From contig JBPOIK010000079.1 of assembly GCA_052034525.1 (NCBI GenBank), forward strand, positions 1-64,000: a DNA stretch of 64,000 nucleotides, given 5' to 3'. The position numbers and the translations under genes are program-made. This document shows, piece by piece, positions 1 through 8,858 of the stretch. The first letter of the stretch is position 1. The number at the start of each line of letters is the position of its first letter. A model generated the notes under the pieces. That model worked only from the letters and a program-made list of their open reading frames with translations, was not told the DNA's origin and made no database searches. This DNA is from JAFGJQ01 sp052034525 (GTDB taxonomy: Bacteria > Planctomycetota > Phycisphaerae > UBA1845).

Positions 1-140
1 TGCTTTGGTCCGGGCGGGCATTCTACTGAGTTGTCGGCCGGTACTGCAAACGCTTCGCCGGGTTGGCTGATGAGCCGGAATCACCCCGGCGGCGGACGGA
101 GCGGAGTGAAGACGGTTCGCGGACAAAGGCCTGCGGTGAA
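1..140. other. Gene-free window start
   Basis: No credible coding region, RNA gene or terminator is seen in these first bases. They lie downstream of the minus-strand HDOD gene. Confidence 0.4.
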
Positions 141-1058
141 TCAGGCCGGCAACAATTGCCGCTGGATCACCTCGGCGATTCGGGCGTACACGGAACTGGG
201 AATGACGTCCGTTCGCAGGATGAGCGCCAGCTCCTGCACGTCTGCCTCGATGTTCTCCAGAATGCCGGCCAGGGTCTGGAGATCCACGCCGATGAAAGCG
301 GTGGCCTCTGTGCACGTCACGGTCACGTCCTGCTCTTCAGGGAGTTCACAAAGCAGTCGAGCCACTCGGTCTGCCGTGTTCAGGATGCGGGCGATCCGCT
401 GGGCCGGGCCCGTGGGCTGAACGGTAAGGGACTGCTGCAGGTTGACGGCGACACAGATGGTCTCCGGCAGGCCCCAGCTTGAGAGGACCATGGCGGATAT
501 CTCGGCATGGGTAACGCCGACGCACTCCCGCTCTTCCTCTTCGCTGATGAAACGTCCTTTGGGGCGGTACTCGCCGACAATCGGCTGATACTGCTCGTCC
601 AGGGCGTTGGCCAGGATTGCGATGCCGATGTCGGCGAGCAAGCCGGCCACGAACGCCTCTTCTCGAAGGTCCGGGAACAGGGCATCGGCCAGTCGAGCGG
701 AAAGCACCGACCCGACGAGCGAGCGTCGCCAGAAGTAGGTCTTGTCGAGTCGACCGGCCGGGTAGTCGTTCATCCGGTCCACGAGACAACGGCCCAGGAC
801 AAGCGATCGGGTCCGCTTGGGCCCCAGCAGGGTCAGGGCCTGCCGCAGGGACGTCACCTCGCGGGACAGGCCGAAGAGGGCGGAGTTGGCCAGGCGGAGG
901 ATTTCACTGACCGTACCGGCATCCGCCGACAGGACCTTCACCACGTCTTCATATCGGAAGTTGGGATCCTGAATGACCTCCAGAAAACGCGTCACCACCT
1001 GTGGGATCGAAGGCACGGCCGCGGATTTCCGGATGGATTCGATCACGTGTGCGTTCAT
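141..1058 (-). CDS. HDOD domain signalling protein
   Basis: This 305-residue protein is an HDOD-family protein. The domain is related to HD hydrolases but is usually non-catalytic and acts in signal transduction. HDOD-type motifs are visible, including SVLSARLADALF, GLLADIGIAILAN and the HAEISAMVLSSWGLPETI block. The HDOD core covers roughly residues 10-210. The rest of about 95 residues is helical and not recognised. I chose the ATG at 1058 because an AGGGAG lies about 12 nt upstream. An in-frame extension to 1337 is possible, but its composition looks non-coding. No partner domain such as GGDEF or EAL is fused. The specific signal is unknown. Confidence 0.85.
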   Translation of the reverse strand: MNAHVIESIRKSAAVPSIPQVVTRFLEVIQDPNFRYEDVVKVLSADAGTVSEILRLANSALFGLSREVTSLRQALTLLGPKRTRSLVLGRCLVDRMNDYPAGRLDKTYFWRRSLVGSVLSARLADALFPDLREEAFVAGLLADIGIAILANALDEQYQPIVGEYRPKGRFISEEEERECVGVTHAEISAMVLSSWGLPETICVAVNLQQSLTVQPTGPAQRIARILNTADRVARLLCELPEEQDVTVTCTEATAFIGVDLQTLAGILENIEADVQELALILRTDVIPSSVYARIAEVIQRQLLPA

Positions 1059-1346
1059 ATCAGTCTCGGGCTCCCTGGGGTGTACTTCTGCCGATCGACC
1101 CGCCGCCCCCCCTGGATCGGGGCCGCCGATGTCTTGGTCATCGGAGAGTTTTTCGACGTGCGTTAGGTCGTTTGATGCCCGGACGGCGGGCGCTAACTCT
1201 CGGGCGAATCCGTTCACCCGAGGCGGACGCCGGCGGATATCCGGACCCAGGTGTGCCGCGGGAGCGGAGGGCGGCAAGCCGGGTTGCGGAAGGCGCGCGA
1301 AGAGCGACGGGCACCGCCGCGTCGCTCTTTGGCGCAATACAGACCG

Positions 1347-1363
1347 GGTCGGTGGATCCGACC
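1347..1363 (-). terminator. Possible short terminator hairpin after ferredoxin gene
   Basis: A GGTCGG/CCGACC stem with a 5-nt loop lies just beyond the ferredoxin stop. There is no clear T-run, so it may be only a weak or incidental hairpin. Confidence 0.25.
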
Positions 1364-1366
1364 GTG

Positions 1367-1603
1367 TCAGTCTTCGGGGTACAGCTTTTTGCCCGTCTCC
1401 TTGTCCACGACGGTGATCGCGTCAGTCGGGCAGTTCTGGGCGGCCTCGAGGATCGCGTCGCGGCTGTCCGACCCGCCTTGCTTGACCACGGCCTTGTCTT
1501 CGTCGTCCATTTCGAAGGTTTCCGGAGCATCGTTGCAGCACGCACCGTCACCGATGCAGGCGTCGCGATCCACGGTCACTTTGAGCTTGTCGATATCTGC
1601 CAT
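1367..1603 (-). CDS. Small single-cluster ferredoxin with CxxDxxC ligand pattern
   Basis: This 78-residue protein is a monocluster ferredoxin, a soluble electron carrier. The cluster site reads CIGDGACC, followed by the C-terminal NCPTDAI motif. The second position of the usual CxxCxxC is Asp, as in the Pyrococcus furiosus ferredoxin. The cluster could therefore be [3Fe-4S] or an Asp-ligated [4Fe-4S]. The usual second cysteine pair is absent. The start at 1603 is supported by a GGGAGA 8-9 nt upstream. The acidic composition is typical of the family. No redox partner gene is adjacent. Confidence 0.88.
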   Translation of the reverse strand: MADIDKLKVTVDRDACIGDGACCNDAPETFEMDDEDKAVVKQGGSDSRDAILEAAQNCPTDAITVVDKETGKKLYPED

Positions 1604-1872
1604 GCGAATATCTCCCAAATGGTCATCACGGTTCCGGACCAGCTCCACTTGAGCTGGCGCCCAATTCCATACAGAATCATAGCGCGTTTCGCAAGCCGGT
1701 CCGTCAACTCGAAAATTCCGCCGCGTTGGCCCGCCATGACGGCCGGCCATACAATGACGGACTGCTCGTGACGACCGTGTCGCCGATGCGCGGCGCCTGC
1801 CCGTCGGGCGGGCGCCCGGAGCGGGGTGGAGGCCGGATTGCAAACCCAACCCGCTTGGACGGGAGGACAACC

Positions 1873-2289
1873 GTGCTGCAGAGACTCTTTGAACTTCAGG
1901 CGGAGTTGAACCGTCAAATCGGATTCGACACAGCGGCGCTGCGGGAGCGGTTCGATCCGCTGACGGCGGGCCGGTGGCTGAACGATTACATTGCCGCGGC
2001 CGGCAGCGAGCTGGAGGAACTGCGTAACTGCACGTACTGGAAGCACTGGTGTGCGGAGGCCAGGCAGGGTCGGCGGTTCGAGCTGGCCGACGTGCAGAAT
2101 GCGCGGGTCGAGGTCATTGACCTGCTGTTTTTCTGGATCAGCATGGCCCAGTGCGTCGGTCTGAACGCCGCTGACGTCGAGCAGCTCTACTGCAAAAAAC
2201 TGCAGGTCAACCATCAGCGTCAGAAGAACAATTACTCCATGCAGGGCAAGGACGAATCGGACAACAAGGCGATCACGCTGGAATCCTGA
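1873..2289 (+). CDS. Dimeric-type dUTP diphosphatase (all-alpha NTP pyrophosphatase)
   Basis: This protein of about 138 residues resembles the all-alpha dUTPase_2/MazG superfamily, which hydrolyses dUTP to dUMP and pyrophosphate and keeps uracil out of DNA. The motifs are LFELQAELNRQIGFD near the start, EELRNCTYWKHWC in the middle with metal-binding acidic residues, ARVEVIDLLFFWISMAQ, and LYCKKLQVNHQRQ near the end. The GTG start at 1873 is preferred because GGGAGG lies 6 nt upstream. The upstream in-frame ATG at 1726 would add 49 residues of low-complexity sequence. The protein is short for the family. dCTP or other NTP substrates are possible. Confidence 0.8.
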   Translation: MLQRLFELQAELNRQIGFDTAALRERFDPLTAGRWLNDYIAAAGSELEELRNCTYWKHWCAEARQGRRFELADVQNARVEVIDLLFFWISMAQCVGLNAADVEQLYCKKLQVNHQRQKNNYSMQGKDESDNKAITLES

Positions 2290-2425
2290 AACGGCCCGCT
2301 GCCGGGCCACGGTGGCTGCCGCCGCGGCGGTTGCCGCGACGCGCAACGTGGGCCCGACGCCGTCCCGCCGGCGTGCGGGATCAGACCGGGGGCGATTCCC
2401 AAAAACCATTTCTGTGGGACGACGC

Positions 2426-2453
2426 GGCCCGCCGATGAATCACCGGGCGGGCC
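2426..2453 (+). other. GC-rich hairpin in the dapB leader
   Basis: GGCCCGCC and GGCGGGCC form an 8-bp stem with a 12-nt loop about 35 nt upstream of dapB. It is not followed by a T-run. It could be an end-of-transcript structure of the preceding gene or a leader element. Confidence 0.3.
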
Positions 2454-2489
2454 GGTTGTGTCTGCGCCCGGGCCAGAACGGAGCCACCC

Positions 2490-3191
2490 ATGCGAATCGC
2501 TCTGGTGGGCATGGGGAGAATGGGACGCGCGATCGAAGTCGTGGCCGGCACTCGCGGCCACGAAATCGCCGTTCGTGTCGACCAGGGCGAGCCGCCGCTG
2601 GCCGAGACTCTCCAGGGCGTTGGCCCGGACGTGGCGTTCGAATTCACACAACCTTCCGCCGCCCGCCAGAACGTGGCGGCCCTGCTTCGGTTGCGCGTAC
2701 CGGTCGTCTGCGGGACCACGGGCTGGGATCCGAAGGATCTGGAACCGCTGGCGCGGGAGACGGACACGCCCCTGCTGGCCGACGCCAACTTCTCGGTTGG
2801 GCTGGCCGTCCTGCGCCGGATCGTTCGGGAAGCGGCCGCAGCCCTGCGGGCCTTCCCGGAGTTCGAGCCGGGCCTGGTGGAACGGCACCACCGGGCCAAG
2901 AAGGACGCCCCGTCCGGCACGGCCCGGGCGCTAGCGGACGCGCTCGCCCGGGCATCGGGCCGGGAATCGGTCCCCGTCGTTTCGCTGCGCCACGGCGGCC
3001 AGCCGGGCGAGCACACCGTGGTGTTCGAAGGATCCGCCGAATCGCTGACCCTCACACACCAGGTCCGATCGCGGGAGGTTTTCGCGGTGGGGGCGGTGCG
3101 GGCGGCCGAGTGGCTGGTTGAGGCCCGGCCGGCGGGCCTGTTGGATTTCCACACGTTCCTGGAAAGGTCCGGCTCATGGAACAGCGTCTGA
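2490..3191 (+). CDS. dapB: 4-hydroxy-tetrahydrodipicolinate reductase
   Basis: DapB reduces 4-hydroxy-tetrahydrodipicolinate with NAD(P)H, the second committed step of lysine and diaminopimelate synthesis in the cytoplasm. The nucleotide-binding loop GMGRMGR is at residues 7-13. VCGTTGW and ADANFSVG follow, then the catalytic block ERHHRAKKDAPSGTA near residue 131. At 233 residues it is shorter than typical DapB proteins (about 250-270). The gene is first in a dapB-dapA-dapD operon. Its 3' end overlaps dapA by 16 nt, so the two are probably translationally coupled. Confidence 0.95.
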   Translation: MRIALVGMGRMGRAIEVVAGTRGHEIAVRVDQGEPPLAETLQGVGPDVAFEFTQPSAARQNVAALLRLRVPVVCGTTGWDPKDLEPLARETDTPLLADANFSVGLAVLRRIVREAAAALRAFPEFEPGLVERHHRAKKDAPSGTARALADALARASGRESVPVVSLRHGGQPGEHTVVFEGSAESLTLTHQVRSREVFAVGAVRAAEWLVEARPAGLLDFHTFLERSGSWNSV

Positions 3192-4129
3192 CCGGAGTGT
3201 ACACCGCGCTGGCGACCCCCTTCCACGGGGACGGACGCATCGACGAGCGATCCCTGCGCAAGCTGGTCGACCGTCAACTGGAAGCCGGCGTCGCCGGTCT
3301 GGTACCCTGCGGAACCACTGGCGAAGCCGCCGCCATGACCACGGAGGAATGGGAGCGGACGCTGGCCATTGTAGTGGAGCAGGCGGCCGGACGCGTGCCG
3401 GTCATTGCCGGCGCCGGCCACTGCCAGACGGCCCGGGCCGTCGATTTCTCGTGCCGAGCCGCCCGGATCGGGATCGATCTTCTGCTGCACGTCACGCCGT
3501 ACTACGTGAAACCGACGCAGCAGGGGATGATCGACCACTACCGCGCCGTTGCTGACGCCACGAATCTGCCGATTATTCTGTACAACGTGCCCGGCCGCAC
3601 GGGGGTTACACTGGCTCCGGAGACGGTCCTTCGCCTGGCAGAACGCCGGCCGTTTGTGGGCATCAAGCAGGCCGTGGCCGACCTGGACCAGACGTCGGCC
3701 ATCCTGCGGTCGCGGCCGGCGCATTTCGCCGTGCTTTCCGGGGAGGATTCCCTGACCCTGCCCATGATCGCCCTGGGCGCTGACGGAGTCATCAGCGTGG
3801 TCGCCAACCAGGCGCCTGGAACGTTCGCATCCCTGGTGCGGGCGGCGCTGGCCGGTCGGCGGGACGAGGCGGCGGCGCTGCACGCGAAGCTGTTTCCGCT
3901 GATGAAGGCAAACTTCATCGAGTCCAATCCGATTCCCCTCAAGTTCGCCCTGGCCGAGATGGGCCTGATCGAGAACGCACTGCGCACGCCGCTGACCCCG
4001 TTGTCCGAATCCTGTCGCCCGATGGTTCGCACGGCCCTGCGACAGGCCTGCGCCGCGGAATCCGCGTGTGCGGCGCGGGCCGCGGAGGCCGCGGCCGTCT
4101 CGCGCCCCCCGATCTGCGCAGGAGCCTGA
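3176..4129 (+). CDS. dapA: 4-hydroxy-tetrahydrodipicolinate synthase
   Basis: DapA condenses pyruvate with aspartate semialdehyde. It is a class I aldolase TIM barrel. The motifs are GTTGEAAAM, HVTPYYVKPTQQG, the tyrosine-bearing LYNVPGRTGV, and the Schiff-base lysine in VGIKQAVAD at about residue 164. The 317-residue length is slightly longer than usual because of an Ala/Arg-rich C-terminal tail of about 20 residues that runs to 4 nt before dapD. The start overlaps dapB and is immediately preceded by purine-rich coding sequence. Confidence 0.96.
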   Translation: MEQRLTGVYTALATPFHGDGRIDERSLRKLVDRQLEAGVAGLVPCGTTGEAAAMTTEEWERTLAIVVEQAAGRVPVIAGAGHCQTARAVDFSCRAARIGIDLLLHVTPYYVKPTQQGMIDHYRAVADATNLPIILYNVPGRTGVTLAPETVLRLAERRPFVGIKQAVADLDQTSAILRSRPAHFAVLSGEDSLTLPMIALGADGVISVVANQAPGTFASLVRAALAGRRDEAAALHAKLFPLMKANFIESNPIPLKFALAEMGLIENALRTPLTPLSESCRPMVRTALRQACAAESACAARAAEAAAVSRPPICAGA

Positions 4130-4133
4130 AAGC

Positions 4134-4934
4134 ATGACCCTTCCCCCGCCGCGGACGCGTGACGAATGCATTGCCTTTCTGGACGCCCTCCAGACCGGAA
4201 CGTTGCGGGCCGCGGAGCCGGACGGGACCGGGGGCTGGAAGGTCAATCGTGACGTCAAAGAGGGGATTCTGCAGACGTTCCGGCTCTCGAACGAGAAGGC
4301 GATGGTCGGGGGGGCCCTGGCCTGGTGCGACCGCGATCTGCTGTTTCCGCAACCGACGTGTCCGCCGGGCGTGCGGGTCGTGCCGGGCGGCACGGCGATC
4401 CGTCGCGGGGCGTACGTGGCGCCGGACGTGGTGATCATGCCGCCGGCCTATGTGAACGTCGGCGCGCACCTGGGCGGCGGCACGCTGATCGACAGCCACG
4501 CACTGGTCGGCTCGTGCGCGCAGGTCGGCCAGCGCGTGCACGTGTCGGCGGCCGCCCAGATCGGCGGCGTGCTGGAACCGGTCGGCGCGCTGCCGGTCAT
4601 CGTGGAGGACGACGCGTTTCTCGGCGGCAATTGCGGCGTGTACGAAGGCGTGCGCATCGGGCGAGGAGCCGTGCTGGCGGCGGGCGTGGTGCTTGCGGCC
4701 TCCACGCCGGTGTATGACCTGGTGCACGCACGGATCATCCGCCCGGTCGAGGGCGTGCTGTCGATTCCGCCGGGCGCGGTGGTGGTCTCGGGCGCGCGAG
4801 CGGCGTCCGGCGCGTTCGCGGAGGCGCACCGACTCTGCGTCGCCGCCGCGATCATCGTGAAGTATCGCGATTCGAGCACGAACGCGCGCACGGCGCTCGA
4901 AAACGCGTTGCGCCCGCCCGCCACGGACGGCTGA
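4134..4934 (+). CDS. dapD: Tetrahydrodipicolinate N-succinyltransferase-like acyltransferase
   Basis: This 266-residue left-handed beta-helix acyltransferase matches DapD, which succinylates tetrahydrodipicolinate using succinyl-CoA. Hexapeptide-repeat sequence starts around GVRVVPGGTAIRRGAYVAPD. Typical DapD motifs follow: MPPAYVNVGAHLGGGTLIDSH, SAAAQIGGVLEP and EDDAFLGGNCGVYEGVRIG. The start at 4134 has AGGAG about 10 nt upstream and begins 4 nt after the dapA stop. The operon therefore uses the acylated branch of diaminopimelate synthesis. dapC, dapE and dapF must lie elsewhere. Confidence 0.92.
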   Translation: MTLPPPRTRDECIAFLDALQTGTLRAAEPDGTGGWKVNRDVKEGILQTFRLSNEKAMVGGALAWCDRDLLFPQPTCPPGVRVVPGGTAIRRGAYVAPDVVIMPPAYVNVGAHLGGGTLIDSHALVGSCAQVGQRVHVSAAAQIGGVLEPVGALPVIVEDDAFLGGNCGVYEGVRIGRGAVLAAGVVLAASTPVYDLVHARIIRPVEGVLSIPPGAVVVSGARAASGAFAEAHRLCVAAAIIVKYRDSSTNARTALENALRPPATDG

Positions 4935-5504
4935 AGAGAGCCGGTCGACACCGGCCCTGTCGAGCCCGTCCCCGCGCCGAAACACCCCACAAACGGCGAT
5001 AACCGGGTGATTCCGCCCGCCGCCGACAGAAAAACTTTCGCGTGTGGTTACAGGAACCGCCGAAGGAGGTTGTCCGGTAAAAGGCCGGATGCTTCGCTTC
5101 GCGCAGGGGCGCCGGCGCTTATGGGAATTCGCGTTCGGTCCTGATATCCGAGTGCCGACAACCAGTCTCATCTTCCACTTCCCAAAAGACTTAAAGACCC
5201 GTTATCGGGGTGACGATTCGAGCGGTGGTCACGTCGGAGGATCCGCTCATGATGGAGCCTCTGCATCCGGGATGCGTGTCCAGAGTTCCGGACTCCGGGA
5301 TACGGGCGTGACCCGGCAAGGGCGAGCCGAACGATCCTGCGATCGCGCGGTCCGCCGGACAACCCAGTCGGATGTAACGAGCCCGCCGCGTGCAGCCTGT
5401 TCCTGCCGCGGCACCGTCAGACCGATCCGCTCTGAAAGCGCGTGCGGCGTTGCGGCGCCGACGCGACGGCGGAGTTCCAGACGCGTTTGGAGGCACGAAC
5501 CGTT
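4935..5504. other. Intergenic region before fliC1
   Basis: This is about 570 nt without a gene. It holds short hairpins (GCCGGT/ACCGGC at 4940-4955, and TCCGG/CCGGA around 5073-5090), a sigma-28-like promoter at 5192-5218, and a leader of about 280 nt before fliC1. No riboswitch family is recognised. Confidence 0.5.
5192..5218 (+). promoter_or_regulatory. Sigma-28-like promoter of fliC1
   Basis: TAAAG at 5192-5196 is followed, with the same register as at the two other flagellar promoters in this cluster, by TGACGATT at 5211-5218. It resembles the flagellar sigma-28 consensus TAAA...GCCGATAA. It would leave a leader of about 280 nt. Confidence 0.5.
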
Positions 5505-6944
5505 ATGACTCGCATCAACACGAACGTCCAGAACCTCATCGCCAAGAGGACTCTCGACACCAACAACCTGTCGCTGACCACGGCGCTGAACCGTTTGAGC
5601 ACCGGTCTGCGGATCAACACCGGCAAGGACGATCCCGCCGGGCTGATCGTATCTGAGGGGCTGCGTGCCTCCAAAGTGGCCATCAACGGCGCGATCAACA
5701 ACGCCCGACGGGCGGACCAGGTGGTGGGCATCGCCGAAGCCGGCCTGGGCGAGATCAACGTGCTGCTGCTGGAGCTGGAGAATCTGATCGACACCACCGC
5801 CAACGAGGCCGGGCTCAGCGATGCGGAGCGCGAGGCGAACCAGCTTCAGATCGACACCATTCTGTCGTCGATCAACCGGATCGCGGGCGTCACCGCCTTC
5901 AACGGCGAGAAGCTGCTGAACGGGAACTACGACTTCATCACGTCGGGCGTGAACGGCGACCATCTGACCGGGCTCCAGGTGAACGCGGCCAAGATTCCGC
6001 TGGGCACGAACCGCCAGGTGAGCATCACCATGCTCTCGTCGGCCACGGTGGCGCAGGTCATCGGTGCCGGCGCTGGAACGGTCGGCTCGCTCACCGCCGT
6101 CACCACACTGGAGATCCGCGGGCGCTACGGTACGGACGTCCTGAGCTTCGCCTCGGGCACCACGCTGTCCGACGTGGCCCTGGCCATCCAGGCGGCGAAG
6201 GATCTGACCGGCGTTACCGCGGTGACCAGCAGCAACCAGTTGCATCTGATCAGCACCGAAGTGGGAAGCAACGCCATGGTGGGCGTGCGCGTGCTGAACT
6301 CCGCCGGCAGCCCGGGGGATTTCACCGTGGTCGGCGGCGACATCGCGTACGGCGCGGATCCGGAGGTCACCATCAACGGCGCCCGCGCCACCACGCGCGG
6401 CCTGGAAGCCTCGGTCATCTCCGGCACCCTGTCGCTGGAAATCCAACTGCAGGAAGCCTTCGCCCGGATGACCACGGGGGATGCCAACACCACCTTCACG
6501 ATCACCGGCGGCGGCGCCAAGTTCGCCATCTCGCCGGAGGTGGGGCTCATCGGGCAGGAGACCATCGGCATCGGGTCGGTGAACACCGGCGCGCTGGGCG
6601 ATCATGTGCTCGGCCGTCTCAGCTCGCTGGGCCGCGGACAGGCCAACGACATTCACAGCGGCAACTACCACAACGCCCAGCGGATTCTGCGCAAAGCGCA
6701 GGAGCAGATCGCCAGCCTCCGCGGACGCATCGGCGCGTTTCAGAAGGACACGCTGGAAACGACGATCAACAGCCTGCTGATCGCCTTCGAGAACACCGCC
6801 GCCGCGGAAAGCGCCATCCGTGACGCCGACTTCGCAGTGGAGAGCAGCTCGATGACGCGGGCCCAGATTCTGGTCCAGTCGAACCTGGCCAGCCTGAAAA
6901 TGGCGAACCAGCTCCCGCAGAACGCGCTGTCGCTGCTGTCCTGA
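5505..6944 (+). CDS. fliC: Flagellin (first copy)
   Basis: This 479-residue protein is a flagellin, the filament subunit exported through the flagellar type III apparatus. It has the conserved N-terminal D0/D1 segment (MTRINTNVQNL, LSTGLRINTGKDDPAGLI) and the C-terminal partner segment (AESAIRDADFAVE through LPQNALSLL). A central variable region at about residues 190-330 includes a Flagellin_IN-like module. The start at 5505 is chosen over an upstream ATG at 5442 because flagellins begin here and GGAGG is 11 nt upstream. A strong terminator follows. A paralogue lies next downstream. Confidence 0.96.
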   Translation: MTRINTNVQNLIAKRTLDTNNLSLTTALNRLSTGLRINTGKDDPAGLIVSEGLRASKVAINGAINNARRADQVVGIAEAGLGEINVLLLELENLIDTTANEAGLSDAEREANQLQIDTILSSINRIAGVTAFNGEKLLNGNYDFITSGVNGDHLTGLQVNAAKIPLGTNRQVSITMLSSATVAQVIGAGAGTVGSLTAVTTLEIRGRYGTDVLSFASGTTLSDVALAIQAAKDLTGVTAVTSSNQLHLISTEVGSNAMVGVRVLNSAGSPGDFTVVGGDIAYGADPEVTINGARATTRGLEASVISGTLSLEIQLQEAFARMTTGDANTTFTITGGGAKFAISPEVGLIGQETIGIGSVNTGALGDHVLGRLSSLGRGQANDIHSGNYHNAQRILRKAQEQIASLRGRIGAFQKDTLETTINSLLIAFENTAAAESAIRDADFAVESSSMTRAQILVQSNLASLKMANQLPQNALSLLS

Positions 6945-6978
6945 CGCCGCCACTTCCGTCGTCCGGACATTCGTGCCC

Positions 6979-7028
6979 GGATCCGCCCGTCGGTCGGACC
7001 TTGCCCGACCGGCGGGCGGATCCTTTTT
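6979..7028 (+). terminator. Rho-independent terminator after fliC1
   Basis: A long GC-rich stem beginning GGATCCGCCCG and closing with CGGGCGGATCC, with matching inner GGTCGG/CCGACC, is followed by five T residues. It separates the two flagellin units. Confidence 0.9.
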
Positions 7029-7103
7029 GACGCCCGTTCGTCCGTTATCGGTCCGGGCCGCCGTCCCATAAGCCGCCGACGTTCCTATCGGACGGGAATT
7101 AAG

Positions 7104-7130
7104 TAAAGGCCGCGCATGGCCGGGACGAAA
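7104..7130 (+). promoter_or_regulatory. Sigma-28-like promoter of fliC2
   Basis: TAAAG at 7104-7108 and GACGAAA at 7124-7130 have exactly the same spacing as the elements upstream of fliC1 and fliD. The predicted leader is about 155 nt. Confidence 0.5.
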
Positions 7131-7292
7131 TGCGCATTGCGGTTCGGAGTCCGCGACCGTCTCTGGCGAAGGGCGCACGGACGCGGTGGATGGCGAAGAT
7201 GATCCGGACTCCGCTCGGCGTTCTGATCGTGCATGGCCGCACGATCGCGGGCAATCGATGCCAGGCGTGCCCGCTTTGTCAGGGAGGATGCC

Positions 7293-8711
7293 ATGACTCG
7301 CATCAACACGAATGTCCCGGCCATCGTGGCCATGGGACGCTTCCGCACGAACACCGACGACCTGTACATCCGGCTGGAGCGGCTTTCGACCGGCCTGCGG
7401 ATCAACCGCGGCAAGGACGATCCGGCGGGACTGATCGCCTCCGAAGGGCTGCGCAAGGAGATGCGGGGGCTGCAGGCGGCCATCAACAACACGCAGCGGG
7501 CGATCAACGTCATCTCAGTTGCGGAAGGCTCGCTGAACGAGGTGTCCGCCCTGCTGCTGGATCTCAAGGCCCTCGTTCTGGACATCGCCAACGAAGGCGC
7601 CGTGTCGGACGAAGAGGTCTACGCGGACCAGCTCGAGATCGACGCCATCCTCTCCAGCATCGATCGGATCGCCAACACCACCACATTTGCCGGCAAAAAA
7701 CTGCTGAACGGAGCCATGGGCTATCAGATCAGCGGCATCAACACGGCGCAGATCGCCCACACCAGCGTCTACGCGGCACAGGTCACCGAGGGCGGAGCCA
7801 AGCAGGTGGTGCTGGAAGTGCAGTCGGCGGCGGAACTGGCGCACCTGGCCTTCGCGGCAGCGAGCACCAGCGCCACCACGGTGGAGGTCGCCGGCCGACT
7901 GGGCGTGGACATTCTCTCGTTCCAGTCCGGCGCCACCCAGGCCGACATCGCGCAGGCCATCAACGGGATCACCGATTCGACCGGCGTACGGGCGATCCTC
8001 TCCACGGACGGACAACTGCACCTGCTGAGCACGGAATTCGGAAGCGACGCGTTCATCAGCGTGCGCTCCGTCACCGGCACCTTCATGAACACGACCGCCG
8101 CAGGCACGACCACGCGCGACGTGGGGTTCGACCCGATCGTCATTGTGAACGGGCAGCTCGCCAACACCCGGGGGCTGCGCGTCGACACCCGGACGCAGGG
8201 ACTCGAGGCCCGCTTCTACCTGACCTCCGGCTTCGCCACGGATACCAGCACGTCGACCTTCCATATCACCGGCGGCGGGGCCCTGTTTCAGATCACGCCG
8301 CAGGTGAACCTCCAGGGGCAGCTCCAGATCGGAATCGACTCCATCTCGACGGCCAACCTGGGCAACACGGTCACCCGGTTCCTCAGCGACATCCGCAGCG
8401 GCGGGGCCTTCGAAGTGGCCCGCGGCCATTACATGAAGGCCGAGGAGATCATCACCGAGGCCATCAACCAGATCGCCAGTCTCCGCGGACGGCTGGGGGC
8501 CGTCCAGAAACAGAAGATGGAGACGAACATCAACAGCCAGCAGATCGCCTACGAAAACGTGACCGCCAGCGAGTCGGCCATCCGCGACGCCGACTACGCG
8601 GTGGAGGTCTCGGCCCTGACGCGGGCCCAGATCCTCATCCAGGGCACGCAGCTCACCCTGAACGTCGCCCAGCAGGTGCCCCAGACCGCCCTGAGCCTGC
8701 TCGGCGGCTGA
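7293..8711 (+). CDS. fliC: Flagellin (second copy)
   Basis: This 472-residue flagellin is a diverged paralogue of the upstream copy. It opens with the same MTRINTNV signature and has LSTGLRINRGKDDPAGLI, then a central region of its own containing a Flagellin_IN-type module around residues 205-265. It closes with SAIRDADYAVEVSALTRAQI and QTALSLLGG. The start at 7293 has AGGGAGG 5-6 nt upstream, a strong Shine-Dalgarno. It has its own promoter, so the two filament proteins can be expressed at different ratios. Confidence 0.96.
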   Translation: MTRINTNVPAIVAMGRFRTNTDDLYIRLERLSTGLRINRGKDDPAGLIASEGLRKEMRGLQAAINNTQRAINVISVAEGSLNEVSALLLDLKALVLDIANEGAVSDEEVYADQLEIDAILSSIDRIANTTTFAGKKLLNGAMGYQISGINTAQIAHTSVYAAQVTEGGAKQVVLEVQSAAELAHLAFAAASTSATTVEVAGRLGVDILSFQSGATQADIAQAINGITDSTGVRAILSTDGQLHLLSTEFGSDAFISVRSVTGTFMNTTAAGTTTRDVGFDPIVIVNGQLANTRGLRVDTRTQGLEARFYLTSGFATDTSTSTFHITGGGALFQITPQVNLQGQLQIGIDSISTANLGNTVTRFLSDIRSGGAFEVARGHYMKAEEIITEAINQIASLRGRLGAVQKQKMETNINSQQIAYENVTASESAIRDADYAVEVSALTRAQILIQGTQLTLNVAQQVPQTALSLLGG

Positions 8712-8762
8712 CGACCCTCCGGGCTGGATCTCGCGGCGGCCCGGCCGTTCCGGCGCCGGATC

Positions 8763-8790
8763 TAAGGGTCGCCTGTCTATGTGCCGATAA
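8763..8790 (+). promoter_or_regulatory. Sigma-28-like promoter of fliD-fliS
   Basis: A TAAGG -35-like element at 8763 and a perfect GCCGATAA at 8783-8790 match the flagellar sigma-28 consensus. The spacing is identical to the two flagellin promoters. The leader to fliD is about 60 nt. Confidence 0.7.
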
Positions 8791-8858
8791 AACGGTGATT
8801 TCCGCGGACGCCGCGCGCCCGACGCCCGGCGGTCCGGATCGCCAAGGAGCCTGCAGCC

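Noticed and set aside
1602..1707. Promoter of the ferredoxin gene
   Set aside because: TTGACG/TATGAT are 20 nt apart and an alternative pair TTGCGA/TATGGA is weak. Neither is convincing enough to list.
4935..5190. Possible riboswitch upstream of fliC1
   Set aside because: Two small hairpins are visible but no conserved riboswitch core, such as c-di-GMP or ykkC, could be matched by eye.
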